Assembly: GCA_038501785.1 (NCBI GenBank)
Contig: JBAMJR010000070.1
Span: forward strand, 5,797,501 to 5,861,500
Reading direction: 5' to 3'
From: Myoxocephalus aenaeus
Taxonomy: Eukaryota > Chordata > Actinopteri > Perciformes > Cottidae
DNA length: 64,000 nt
The notes beneath the pieces were generated by a model, which did not search any database, had not been told where the DNA came from, and saw only the letters and a list, made by a program, of their open reading frames with translations. Below, in pieces: positions 1-11,045 of this stretch. How positions within the stretch are numbered: the stretch's first letter is position 1; the number at the start of each line of letters is the position of its first letter. The position numbers and the translations under genes were made by a program.

Positions 1-1535
1 AAAGGTTTTAAATGACTGAAGATTTTAGATTTTCATCTAGCGCCACCTACAGGTCAAAACTCACACTTCCACATTGAACACTTCATTGAACGCTAATGAC
101 AGAAGTTTCATCCTCCTCAGCTTTATTGTCAGGTGTTAGCCTAGCATGTTAGCATGCTAACAAAGAGATTGAGGCTAAAACGCGCTTCTCCAGGGAACAG
201 TTTGTGTATTTTGTTTTATTTCCGTCTTCCACGCCTCCTGACTGCGGGTCGGAGCGACCGGTCGGCGTGTTTGATGCGAGGGCGAGTTGTTGAGTCTAAC
301 CAGTTTGTTTTTGTGCTCTGTATTAAGCATTACTGCAGGCTTTTAGTCTTTTTGATGTTCGGTGCACTCCAAGGCCACGATGAAAACAAACAAGTGTTTC
401 AGTTTGAATTTCTTCTATTTCCCAGAATGCCAGAGTGTAAAGGGCTATCCCCTACGGAACGAACGGGGAAGATGTACACGAGCATCAGTTCTCGTTGTCC
501 GAAAACCAGAAAAGATATTACTGGAAAATAATGACTACATAATATAAAGACACTTGCTAGTTTTAGAATTAGAAAATAAATCACCAAATAATCGTAAAGT
601 GAGTACGATTCATCCCCAGAAGCAGTAATTAAAGTGTTTTTTTCCCCCATACGAGCCAAAAATAACAAGTTATCATCATGACAAAGCAAACGCTTAGCAC
701 CTAAACTCTTCTGCTAGAAAGCCTTCACGCTCTTATGAGCCTGAGCTTTTAATAAATCATGACAGCATTTCTACCGAGGCTGCCGGGTACACTGGTAAGC
801 AATCCGAGCTAAAAAAGGAAAATAGTTTTTATTATTTCAAATAAATGCAATCCTGGCATTAATACCCATATACCATTCCCATCTCTCATGCCAATTGAAA
901 ATTGTCGACTTAGCTTTATTACTCAGGAGAATGAATGAACGTCGGATTAAAGGTGTAAATAGGTCATTAAGAGATAAATTAGGGAATACACAGTCAATGC
1001 TCATTTCGTGCTAGAACTCATGAGGGGAGCAGCTGAGCCCATTTCTGCTTTGTATGCCACAGGCTGCTCTGCTTCTGGTTGGATAACAGCGTTGCTAGAA
1101 AGCCATTACAACAGTGCAAACACTGCCTTTTGTCATTATTAAATATTGAAGATAATTGCTCTTGATTTAAAAATATGTATTTTCGGAACGTTCTTTCAAG
1201 ACCTAAAGTCCATTTAAAGGCAGCCGGAATTATCCTCTCCGTGCGCGACACTACAGGAGTTTGGGAAATCAAAGCAGCGTAAGAACATCCCCCCCCCTTT
1301 TGATTTGTGCTGCGTCGGCACTTTATTCATTTCACCATCTGGATCTTTTTTGTTTTGTTTATGCCTTGTTTAAATATGTGATTGCTAAAGGCTTCTGTAG
1401 AATTGATTAACTAAAACCAGGACTAAAGAACAAAGTATTATTTGTCTTAAAAGTTTACTAGTAATGGGAAAATAAGTCATAATTCATTGTCTTTTGTGGC
1501 TCTAAAGGGAGCTTTTACAATGTATGGAAAAAAAC

Positions 1536-1766
1536 ACCGTAAGCCGCTCCTATGGCCGGTCAGTGTCCCCGCTGTAGCAGCAGCGCTAGCTAGCGGGCTA
1601 GCGCTGCTGCTGCTACCGGCGGTGGTTTTCTGGGAGCTAGCGGAGAGCTCGCGGAAGTTAGCAGGGAAGTAATGGAGCGCTAGCAGGAGCCCCAGCTAGC
1701 TACAGCGGGGAGCTAACGGGACACTAACCGAAGGTAGTAGCGGCTCGTAACCCGACGTTTACGGTA
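1536..1766 (+). mobile_element. GC-rich GCTAGC MITE, copy 1 (left end degraded)
   Basis: The right end, GTAACCCGACGTTTACGGTA, matches the ends of four other copies in the window. The interior shows the same order of landmarks: GTCAGTGTCCCCGCTGTAGC, stacked GCTAGC motifs, a GGTGGTTTTC block, GGAGCGCTAGCAGGAGCC and CTACAGCGGGGAGCTAACGG. The left inverted end has lost about 14 bases (ACCGTAAGCCGCTCC instead of the full end). It codes for nothing. The TA-flanked inverted ends suggest a non-autonomous DNA transposon. It lies inside a cadherin intron, about 300 bp before an exon. Confidence 0.75.
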
Positions 1767-1785
1767 ACTGATGTCATCAGTTACC
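1763..1785. repeat. 23-bp near-perfect palindrome at the MITE edge
   Basis: GGTAACTGATG and CATCAGTTACC are exact reverse complements separated by one T. The left arm begins in the last four bases of MITE copy 1. It may be a trace of the insertion or of a lost second MITE end. No function is assigned. Confidence 0.6.
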
Positions 1786-2078
1786 GGGGGTTGGGTTTGT
1801 GCAGCGGGTCAAAAGACCTGAAGAAGTTATTTTATTTTAAAGTGGACGTAATGCAGTTGTAAAGGTACATGCAACAGCATCCCAGTTACAATATGAATCA
1901 ATGTAGAAACAATGGTACATATCGTATAAAACTATGTAAAAATGAATTGTTCAACCAGATTATCCACTCCCCTCTCGTTGCCGAAACTCTTATACTTGTT
2001 TCCATCCCTGTGTGTTTGGTTCTTTGAGGAATGCATCTGGAGCTGATGCATGAGATGAAGCTGTCCTTTCCTCAACAG

Positions 2079-2215
2079 GTACTTCCTGGACAGCAAAGAG
2101 GAAGGAGTGAGGTGCTTCAGGATCGACGAGAGCAGCGGACTCATACGGACGACGCAGCCTCTGGACAGGGAAGACGTGTCTTGGCACAACATCACTGTGA
2201 TGGCCTCGGAGGTTG
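2079..2215 (+). CDS. cdh18: Cadherin-18 (type II), exon encoding the end of EC4 (137 nt)
   Basis: This internal exon lies between acceptor CTCAACAG and donor GTAGGT. It starts with the last base of a split codon (the residue before YFLDSKEEG) and ends with the first base of an Asp codon. The 45 full codons read as the C-terminal half of the fourth extracellular cadherin repeat. They include the calcium-binding LDRE motif (in TTQPLDREDVSW) and an N-glycosylation sequon, NIT, in WHNITVMASEV. Human CDH18 has TTKVLDREETPWYNITVTASEI here. Classical cadherins are calcium-dependent homophilic adhesion proteins of the plasma membrane. The 137-nt length and phase are those of the conserved type II cadherin exon. 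The sequence is GC-rich compared with the surrounding introns. Confidence 0.92.
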
Positions 2216-3553
2216 GTAGGTACCCCGCTCGCCTTCCATAAGCAGAACGTTTAAAGGGAGGCTCCTCCCATCCACCTGCACGAGTGAGCAGGTGAAGGGT
2301 TTTTTAAATCTCCTGCCGTGTTGACGAGTTTCTTCTTACTTCCTGTCGAACAAACATTTTTTTATTTTGCATCGTTTATGAAAGCCTTGAGACTCTAGTT
2401 CTGCTTCAGTGCTCTCTTTGAGCCCCAGGCCCTTTTTTATATCAGGTCACAAGGTACAAATCAAGAAAAAAACATGGTATAAATCCCCCCCCAAAATAAA
2501 GAAAAACATGTTAGGTATCAAATTAAACATATAAATCAGGGCTACAGTAATATATAATCCCCATGTACAACCTCTAAACACAACTCAAACAATAAATAGG
2601 GTTAGGGTTTAAAGGGCTACTGTCACTGAAGACGCATGATTTCATCATGTTGAGCGGATCTTTATCTTTGAATTATCAATATATATTTGGGAATTTAAAT
2701 AAAAAATCCCTGTGCGCACGGGTCCCTTCACCTTCCGACATATACGTATTTAAAAAGCCAGGATATATACAGTATGTTTGACACCTTCTGGCGCTGTAGT
2801 AAACACATGAAATACTATTATCCAGTTGCCTGAGAGAGGCAGTTAAAATAGATTGCTTTGGCTTTCCACACTCATCTTGTTTGGCCCCGAGCTAATGGGA
2901 GACATTGTAAATCGTTATCAGAATTTCATTGAAATCTAGGGTGAGCTTTGTGCCGCGACAGCATGATTTAAAGAATAGAAATTCAAAAGTAATGATAGGT
3001 GCTAAAGTTGCACCCTGAGGAGGTGTTTCTTTTCCGACCTTCCCCCACAAGATAACAAGACGCCCCGGGGGGCCGCAGAGTCCGAGAGCAGTCCGGGTTC
3101 AAAACCACAGCGTGTAAAATTGGAGTCAAAATCAATATCAACAAAAGGGGCGATCCATAAAAAGGGAATGACTTTATGAATCTCCACTGCACACTGGTCC
3201 CGTTAGCTACAGCAGACAACCGGCAGCACCTCTCCCATGTTCCCGTCACTCGTTCTGGCTCAGATTCCCACGGACAGGAAGCGGTGCATGTTAGCGGACA
3301 CGCGTCCCACTGCAGGAGGCGCACAGGCGGGTTCATCGGACCGGACGATGGCGCGTTCGTTGTGCATCGCATGCAATCTCCTTCTTCCCCCGTCTTGGAG
3401 GTTCCAATCCACAATATATATTGTGCTGGTAGTGACACCAGCCGATTGCAATTTCCCCTCGTGGCCTCAGCGGCAAGAAGACACGAGCCGAACACAATGC
3501 AGAGAAGGAAAGAAATGACATTTTCCGACAGCGAGCTACAGGTCTCGACCGAA

Positions 3554-3735
3554 TGTCGATGGTGCTAAACCTCCTATCTGCAAAATGATCCGGGAAACCC
3601 CTCCTACCTGCAAGGTCATTATGTATCCTTAACAAATAGCATTCTGCAAGAAAACACGTTTTATTTATTTTTTATTCACAAAAAAGTGCATTTTTCAGAT
3701 GGGAGGTTTTGCTCTTCGGCCATTGATGTGCACCA
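3554..3735. repeat. Inverted-end interspersed repeat, family C copy 1
   Basis: It begins TCGATGGTGCTAAACCTCC and ends GGAGGTTTTGCTCTTCGGCC, so the ends are imperfect reverse complements. It also holds the block AAAATGATCCGGGAAACCCC. A second copy with the same ends and core lies at about 12980-13133, and a third, rearranged copy at about 4095-4260. It is non-coding and looks like a small MITE. No clear target-site duplication was found. Confidence 0.55.
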
Positions 3736-4094
3736 AAGGAGACCATTTTGAGACCAAAAGTCTTAAATTCAGAGCAGCGTGGGATTAGAGTTGAGGATGC
3801 AGTTAGTTTTTTGTCTCATTTGTGCAGGTTTTTATTGTTTGGACAGGCCTCTCCATCATTTAGGGCTTCGCCCCTCAGTCATTCCACCAATTACACATTT
3901 GGGACAGAATGAACAAATACAAGGAGGGCCATAAGCGCCCGTGCCCTTAAAACTGCAATAACTGCCGTTACCTGCAGCGATCCGGCTAACCAGTTCAGTG
4001 TCATTACTTTCTCTTTTGATCATTCCTCTGACTCTAACTAGTCTGCTCAATTGGCTCTAAGGATCCCAGTGACGAGGCCGTGTACCGCCCAGTC

Positions 4095-4260
4095 CACCGA
4101 AGAGCAAAACCTCCTCAAAAATACAAAAAACTTGTTGTTTTCTTGCAGGATACCCAATACGAAATACAAATTACACAAAATACAAAAGAAAAATACAAAG
4201 TGCAGATTGAAGGGTTTTCCCGCTCTTTTCCTGGATCATTTTGCAGGTTGTGCACTTTGC
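4095..4260. repeat. Family C repeat, copy 2 (rearranged)
   Basis: It begins CCACCGAAGAGCAAAACCTCC, the end sequence of family C. The core GGATCATTTTGCAGG lies near its right side. Between them is an A-rich block built on repeats of AATACAAA. Boundaries are approximate. Confidence 0.45.
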
Positions 4261-5477
4261 TTATATTCTGTGTATTTTCTTGACTTAAAAACTGGGAAGA
4301 CTCAGATCTTTGGCACATAATTACTTTGTTAAATATAGCTTATTCATGTGGGCCATGCAGTGACAATATCCCTCTTTAAATGGTAACATAAATACAGTTT
4401 CCAACAAAGAAAAGTATTTGTTCTTAATCATTAACACCAGAGGTCAATCGTGAATATGAGGTCAATAGTTAACCTGTCTAGGTTTGGGAGCTGCACGATG
4501 TTTTAATAGCTCAGTGAACAGTAATGTCACACTCGGTATTTAAACCCAGCTCACTAACAGATGAGTTAATAGCGAAAGTAACAATTAAAGTCTGGCGAAA
4601 AACAAAGATGAAGGAGTTAATTTGCATATTGATTAGAATGTATACAAATTACATTAGTGTATTTTTTTTCTTCTTATAATTAACTACAAAATCAAATTAG
4701 TCCCAATTGTTTCAATGTCCTTCCCTACATTGAAAATTAATTGAATCAACGCAGACCCGGCTAAATTCAGGAGTTGTTATCAGGTAACTTGGGTAATTCG
4801 TTATCACAATTAGGCGAATCTCTCGCCGACCGACAGCCGACGCTGCATGCTAATGGTTCCTTATCTCCTCGCTTCTCGGTGCTCAAGGATACGGTTTACA
4901 TGCCATTGTGGTCAGAAGCGGAACAATACATCCACGCGACCGTGAATGAGCAAGGACTCTCCTGCAGGGCTGTGACCTTCTGACGCAGACAGGAAGTGAA
5001 CGAGTGAATTAAAGCACAAACGTGTGGGCGAGTTGTGTTGTTGGTTCTCGGATCACCTCGTACGTTGCATCTAAAAAGCAGCGAAGAGGCGCCTCATTGG
5101 TGCATTGTCAGACCTTCTTTAGACGCTGACAACTCGCCACGTATGGGAAATATTACGCACGAGGAAAAAGCAAGCAAAAAAAATCTGGGAACATTAATTT
5201 AAAAGAAAGACTGTCGCACCTGCTGGACCTTTTCTTTTTCCTGATTCAAGGAAGTTTTTGCTGAGCGAGCGTGCCGTTATGCAGCGATCTTCCTCACTGA
5301 AAAACACACCTGGTGTGAAAGCTCAGTGAAACCAGTCCGCTGCTCCACGGTTCGGGGGGAGCGGAATGCCTTTTGCTCCAGCGACCTTCAGCAATACATC
5401 GGAAGCTGCACACAGAAAAATGAAGGCGCCATCTGCGACCGAAAATGGTTCTTCAGAGTGACGCCATAGAAGAAGCA

Positions 5478-5630
5478 TTTCTGGTTCCACAAAGAACCTT
5501 TTCAAAAAATGGTTCTTCAAGGCACCATTTCTGGTTCTTTGAAGAACCAAAAGAAGAAAAAAGGTTCAATGAACAACTCTTTTCAAATGGTTCTTCAGCT
5601 AAATAATGGTTCTTTGAGTAACCAATTTAT
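5478..5630. repeat. GGTTCTT / AAGAACC short inverted-repeat cluster
   Basis: About eight GGTTCTT or AAGAACC motifs occur in both orientations in about 150 bp, including the palindrome GGTTCTTTGAAGAACC. Such clusters are a common simple repeat type in fish genomes. The region should fold into alternative hairpins. It makes no protein. Confidence 0.6.
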
Positions 5631-5829
5631 GCTATTTTTTTTTTTTACTCTTAAACAGCATAATGGAATCGGGGTTCCCACTTTTTTTTTTCTCGAGATC
5701 ATTTTCCAGGATCTTTTCCAGGAGTAAAATCGTGGGAAACCTTCACCTCACCGAGGGGCAAATTCACCAAAGGATTGCACGGCGCTTGCAGCTGCTAAAC
5801 TTGTAAAAAAAAATAAACCATGCAAGTTT

Positions 5830-6132
5830 CAGGGTTCATACGGTCATGTAAAACCAGGCCTGGAAAAGTCCTTGAAAAAAAATAAAAAAAGTGTTGTAAA
5901 AGTCATGTAAATGTGTTATATTCATGTGTTCATGTCGTTCATTTACGCCGAGTTTGAAATAATGAATATGCTTTTAAAAGAAAGACGCATACAGGCATCT
6001 ATATAAATGTTTATTCTTTTAATCAAACTATTGTCTCATTCATTTGTGTCATTTAAGGTTTACTGTATGCTTTGTATTCTCATTGTTAGTTTAAATACTA
6101 CATTGACTCACTTTTTCATGTTTACTAATATT
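5830..6132 (+). repeat. Interspersed repeat family B, copy 1 (right side truncated)
   Basis: It starts CAGGGTTCATACGGTCATG and continues with GCCTGGAAAAGTCCTTGAAA and GTGTTGTAAAAGTCATGTAA. The next 250 bases are nearly identical to 12510-12775. The other copy ends GTATGAACCCTG, the reverse complement of this copy's first bases. The intact element therefore has inverted termini and is probably a DNA-transposon derivative. Confidence 0.7.
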
Positions 6133-6890
6133 GATATTTTGATTTGGTGAGCCCCCCTCACAATGATACTATTTACTATTTGCCCCACATCGTTCCTGCT
6201 GCTTTGGGATCGCTGCAGGTGTTTAATAAACCCCAAAGAAATGTCTCCAAAAACTCTTAAATAAGAGAATGTAATCAATATGTTTTCTCCCTAATGATAC
6301 ATCATTGCGCCCTCCTGCATACGTGTACTCTGATGCAGAGGTGCCTGATGGGAGGACGGGAGTGGAATGAGGCTGAAGCTCCCTCACGAGGGCATTTACA
6401 CTCATTGTATTCAAACGCTATAATAACCTAAACAACCCTCTCGGAGCGCTTTAGCTTGACATGACTGCACTGCTTCGCGGGTATAGGTGTCCACCGCATG
6501 GCACATACCGCAATAATAGTAAATAAATAAAAAAGCGTGAATTGCAATGTACGTGTCATCTCCTCTAATTCAAACTGCGTTCAGGTCGGTCAGTGATTAG
6601 TAAGCTATGTTGTTGCCATTTAGGGCTGCTGCTTCTTATTAAAATGGAGGAGGGCGGGTCATTCGGTTTACATGCTTCATGAGTTGCTCATGCAAGTGGC
6701 AAATAATGCATCACGACCCGGTGGCGCCAAATGGGACGCTGCGTGAAGACGTGCGTCTTTATAATATACAAAATGGCCTTCTGCGGCGGTGCAGCCGAAC
6801 AAGAGGAGCACAGAGTGTCCCAGTTTGAAATCACAGCGTTGATGCTCTACTTTGTTATGAAGGCTTACATCTGACTTTCATCTTCTTCCC

Positions 6891-6914
6891 CTCTCTCTCT
6901 CTCTCTCTCTCTCT
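6891..6914 (+). repeat. (CT)12 microsatellite acting as polypyrimidine tract
   Basis: Twelve uninterrupted CT units are followed directly by ACAG and then the exon. The repeat occupies the position of the splice-acceptor polypyrimidine tract, so its length could affect recognition of the exon at 6919. Upstream is more pyrimidine-rich sequence, TCTTCTTCCC. Confidence 0.9.
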
Positions 6915-6918
6915 ACAG

Positions 6919-7040
6919 ACAGCCCCAGCCTCCTCAGCCACGTCCCCGTTACCGTCCAGGTGCTGGACGTGAACGACAATCCTCCGGAAATAGCCACAGA
7001 CGAGGAGGTCATCGTGTGCGAGAGCTCCAGGCCGGGACAG
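6919..7040 (+). CDS. cdh18: Cadherin-18, exon spanning the EC4-EC5 junction (122 nt)
   Basis: It completes a split Asp codon and then encodes 40 residues, ending on a whole codon (Gln) before donor GTGAGC. It contains the last strand of EC4 (SLLSHVPVTVQVLDV), the linker DVNDNPPE whose acidic and Asn residues ligate calcium between EC4 and EC5, and the start of EC5 (EEVIVCESSRPGQ). The human CDH18 counterpart is LLSHVTVGIRVLDVNDNPPE followed by IIVCENSKPGQ. The shared LLSH and ESS/ENS-PGQ spellings favour CDH18 over other type II paralogues. Length and phase match the conserved 122-nt exon. Confidence 0.93.
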
Positions 7041-10000
7041 GTGAGCATCTCGGATTCACGAAAAAAAGAAAAAAAAAGACCTCTATGTGGTCTCTTTTCT
7101 CGCCCTCTGTCCGCTCGCCCGTCCCCATCCTCTCTGCATCAGCCTCCCCCCAAAAAGAAGCGTTTCCGTGAGCTGTGCATTAACCTCGGATGCACTGCCT
7201 GCAACGCGTTCTGCACTCTGCTATTGTTTCCCTCAGCAGTTTTTTTTTTTTGTGGGCGGCTCAGTGAGAGCTGAGCAGTGAGAAAGTGTAAAGGAGAGCC
7301 GCTCCATCATCCCTCGCTCACCACCAGCGTCTCAGCGGCTAACGCATGACGGCTCTAAATCGAAGCTCATTGCGACTTCCTCTCCGCGGCCTTTGATTCA
7401 TTCAAATTAAGAAGAGTTTCCGAGATGTAGAGCATGGGGAAATGGCTGAAAGGGCAGTTCGGCAGAAAAAGGATGATGGAGTAAAGAGAGGGACGACGCA
7501 GCTAAACACATTTTTAATAGTTTCCAGCGAGTGGAAGACAATTTTTTGAATTAAGGTTTGCATTAAATTTGAATTACGGTTGCAGTCCACCCTCGGGGTT
7601 CCTCGGCGCTGGGGATTAAGTGGGAAGAATTCTAATGTGCTGAATGAGACGGTGCCATAACGTTATGTGAAAGAAAAGAGCTGCTCGGTAATGTTTTAGA
7701 ATATTTGCGCATTTGAATCGTCATGCCGTTTATGCATGCGTTTCTTATTGGTTGGCAGGTGTCAATCAAAACGCATACAGGTCCAATTAAGAGTGAAATA
7801 TCTGCCGTCTCATTGGTCCTCATAATATCAATGTTTAAAGGAACTGTCGGCAAGACTGTCACCGTATATCACTGTATATCATTTGGCAGGTGCCGTTAAT
7901 TTTTTGGGGGAAAATTAAGGTTTAAGATCTGTCAATATTGAGATGAATGTGTTTGCAGGTAAATTATGAAAATAACTGATTTAGGATCAGATTTTTGGAT
8001 CTGAAGTCTGTGGTTTATGGACACACACTCGTTGCCTACATTATTATATTCACCTATTTGATTGTAATTAAGTTCTAAAATTGTATTACATTTGATTGTT
8101 TTTATTAATCACAGATTTTAATGTAGTTTCAGTTGTATAGTTTTCTTCTATTTTATTGTTAATTCATTAATCTATATTTTATTTCACGCTGCTTTGCTAC
8201 TATAACTGTGATTATAGCTTTTAATTCCCTTTTGACTACATTTTATATCATTTAATTGTTTGATTGCATTAGTCTCAAATCTTCTTTTTCTTCTGTTTTC
8301 ACTTATCTTATTTCTGTTTTTTCAGTAGTCTGTCAATCACTCTGAAATGCACTCACCTACACGTGTCGCTCAGTTTGCAACCGACAATTTTTGCCCCGCT
8401 CCTTTCACACCCACCACCGGTTGTCAGACCTCTGCATAGACGAGCTCACGTATTTCTTAAGAAATCCAAATGACGTGGGGACACATTAGACTGTCATTAT
8501 GCTCTAAAACCACATTTGCATTATGGAAAAAAAACACTTTGCACCCACTCAGGAAACAATCATGTGGCGCTGCCTCCTCAGGCAGCCATTTAAACCTCAC
8601 AGACACTTCCTCTGCTTCTCTAGACGTCCCGCCATCCTGATTTTTAAGAGTAATTAAGTGGCGGCTCGCAGTTTTTTTTAACATCGATGGGAAACAAAAT
8701 CGTCGCAACTTTACTTTGCCGCCAGCGATATCGGAAAGAAAGAGACCTCCGGCCTCCAGTGGGCACCCTGTCAACCTTAACCTCCACACGAGGAGGCTCG
8801 AGCACCCACTGGAGTGCATCGCCCTACAGCGGGAGCTGGAATGTCATCAATTCAGGGGCGAGGCCACTCGGCCTCTGGTGCCGTTGAGTTCTTTGAAGGA
8901 ACAAAAGGCCGAGCAGCGAGGCCATGCAATACAGCGATGATGTCATGGAAGAAATGCATTTAACTTGCGGGTTATGGATGATGTTTTTTATCAGTAAACA
9001 GCAGTTTATTCCACAAAACGGTTTAAAAAGAATGTACTAATTCATTTACAAATTACCAATATTTGCAAGTTGTTTATTGTTGACAAAGTTATTCCCGTTG
9101 AAAGGCCAGTTATGAAATATTCCAGTTATTTACAAGGCATGTGTATATATTTCACATACACATGTTAGCACAGGGTGATCCCTCGAGACTTGATCATAAT
9201 TGGAATATTCACACACACACACTAGAAGTACATACATGAAATTTGACCTCCTTCCTTTAATCCATCCGGTGCGTTCAGGAGCAGCGAGCCGCCGCGAGGC
9301 GTTCAGGGAGCAACTTGCAGTTCGGTGTCTCGTTCGAGGACACGGCGGCACGCAGGCGGCAGGAGCCGGGGATCGATCCTCGAGGTGCTGGAGCAGGTCG
9401 CCTTTTGTTGGCGAAAAAAAGGCCGACGACCTTCTTCTCCGCTCACCGAGCGATCGGCTCCAGCGGCTCGCGGGGAAATCGTCACAAATTGTCGAAATGA
9501 AACCCTCCACTTGGCGTTGATAATAACAATTCAGAATCTCGACAATGAGACGCGGCTTTTGACAGGAAAAGAGGCAGGTGAAGAGGCAGGTGAAGAGGCA
9601 GGCGAAGTCAGCTGAGGCAGTGCGGGGCGATGGGCATATACCTAACCCGAGTCCATCAACACCCCAAATCTCACATCGAAGATAACAAACACTCACTCTC
9701 ACTTTGACCAATTAAATGGGAAGCAGATGGACGGTGACGGTGAGGTTGCCCGAGTCGTTTTAAACCACCCGCTCTCACCAACCTCCCTGTACACGAGCCT
9801 AACGTTCTCAAATATCCTCTTTTACGGGAAACATGAAGGCAGCGGGAGAAAATGTGACAAGAAAACAAATCACGACACATTTATAGCAATGTTTTTTTGG
9901 ATTCTTAATTCTAATTCTGTTTTTTTTTACCTAAAAAAAAGTAAGTGTTATCTGTGCATATGATAATAAAAATATCTTGACTCTTGAGACATGCATCAGA

Positions 10001-10093
10001 AACTGAATCCGCTCCGTGTCCTGTAATCAGACCGGAGCGTGATCCCGCACGGCGCTGCGACTGATGGAGTGTTTATTTCTCTCTCCTGAACAG
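7041..10093 (+). other. cdh18: Cadherin intron (3053 bp), GT-AG
   Basis: The donor is GTGAGC and the acceptor CTGAACAG. The intron is non-coding. It contains a 12-bp tandem repeat at 9571-9606 and a short CA run near 9211. A 193-codon frame on the - strand at 9130-9711 has no recognisable domain and spans low-complexity sequence, so I do not count it as a gene. Confidence 0.85.
9571..9606. repeat. 12-bp tandem repeat, 3 units
   Basis: The unit GAGGCAGGTGAA is repeated three times, the last with one change (GAGGCAGGCGAA). It is a short intronic minisatellite with no function indicated. Confidence 0.85.
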
Positions 10094-10211
10094 CTGATCC
10101 AGACGGTCACGGCGGTGGATAAGGACGACTTTGCCAACGGACAGCGGTTCTCCTTCGCTCTGCCGAGCCTGCTGCCGGTGAACCCCAACTTCACCCTGAA
10201 GGACAATGAAG
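10094..10211 (+). CDS. cdh18: Cadherin-18, EC5 exon (118 nt)
   Basis: It begins on a whole codon (Leu) after CTGAACAG, encodes 39 residues, and ends with the first base of an Asp codon before donor GTAATT. Features visible are the EC5 calcium-site motif VDKDDFANG and the sequon NFT within PVNPNFTLKDNE. Human CDH18 has TDKDDFANG and an identical PVNPNFTLKDNE. The DDFANG spelling and the PVNPNFTLKDNE run are the strongest single arguments for CDH18. Length and phase match the conserved 118-nt exon. The donor GTAATT is weaker than those of the other introns. Confidence 0.93.
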
Positions 10212-10897
10212 GTAATTAAAGTGATCGATATGTTTGTTTGCATTTCTTATGAGTGTTTGCGCGCTCCGCTCCGCCTTCGGGGCGAGGGATTCCATCACCT
10301 CATCGCTCACACGGCAAACGGCAAAGTCCAATAAGCCGAGCTGATTTTCCTCTCGCACCTTCGGAGGAAAGTAAAGCGGCGTGTCAACCCGGCGCCGGGG
10401 AGTCTGGGGGATGCAGACGCCGCCAGCGTCTCCTCCTGAGTCGGGTCTCATAAAACATAAGAGCCGTGGAGGTTTTGGCATGTTTGCTCATCGTGTTGTC
10501 AAATGGATAACACCTCCCCCCACCCCCACCCCCCCTCCCCCTCCTCCTCCCTCTCTGCATTATTTTGTGTTGAAGCGGAGGCCAACAGCGGGTGTTGCCA
10601 CGGCAACCGCCTCCGTCTCAGGTGAATTCCGAGCGCAATCACGGGCCTTTTAACAAAAAAAAAAAAAGCTCTCGGTCAGAAGATCTCACAGTTGCCCCGC
10701 TGAGAGGAGGAGTTCACAGCACTCCAGATGGATCTCTGAGCCGGAGAGAGGCGAGAAAGCAGAGAGGAAGAGAGGAAGAGATCAAAAAACAAAACAAAAA
10801 TCAATGTGATGGGAGCAGATAAGTCGGTTTAGCCCTCGGTCCATAGCTTCCCACCGCGAGCCACGAGGTTTGCCCCTCTCCCCTTGAGTTCACCAAG

Positions 10898-11045
10898 AGA
10901 TATCCAATCAGCTTTATTGGCTGTGTGTTTACACATGCATGGAATTTGACTCCGGTTTCACTTCGCTCTTCGTACGTATACACAATACACAATAAACAAG
11001 ATAAGTATAAAATATAAAAAAGACAACAGTAGTCAAAAAAGTGCA
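10898..11045 (-). repeat. Teleost retroposon fragment
   Basis: The stretch CCAATCAGCTTTATTGGC followed by a block around ACATGCATGGAATTTGACTC is a sequence I recognise as widespread in fish genomes, where it is usually the antisense 3' part of a retroposon. It is followed by an A-rich region. The family name is uncertain and the boundaries are approximate. Confidence 0.5.

Larger units (their letters stand above)
1..2078 (+). other. cdh18: Intron (3' part) upstream of the first cadherin exon in the window
   Basis: No reading frame here resembles the preceding cadherin exon, which would encode most of EC4, so that exon lies before position 1. The stretch is AT-rich non-coding DNA with one degraded GC-rich MITE at 1536-1766. 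It ends in a pyrimidine-rich tract and CAG at 2078, the acceptor of the next exon. I see no other gene or RNA in it. Confidence 0.75.
2216..6918 (+). other. cdh18: Cadherin intron (4703 bp), GT-AG
   Basis: The donor is GTAGGT and the acceptor CTCTACAG. Inside are three interspersed repeats (about 3554-3735, 4095-4260 and 5830-6132) and an array of GGTTCTT/AAGAACC motifs at about 5478-5630. A (CT)12 run forms the terminal polypyrimidine tract. Several reading frames of 60-170 codons occur, but none resembles a known protein or shows exon-like boundaries. Confidence 0.85.

Noticed and set aside
2597..2612. GGGTTAGGGTTT, a telomere-like motif
   Set aside because: Only two units; too short to be an interstitial telomeric repeat.
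9130..9711. 193-codon - strand frame in an intron
   Set aside because: It covers the 12-bp tandem repeat and a CA run and has no known motif.
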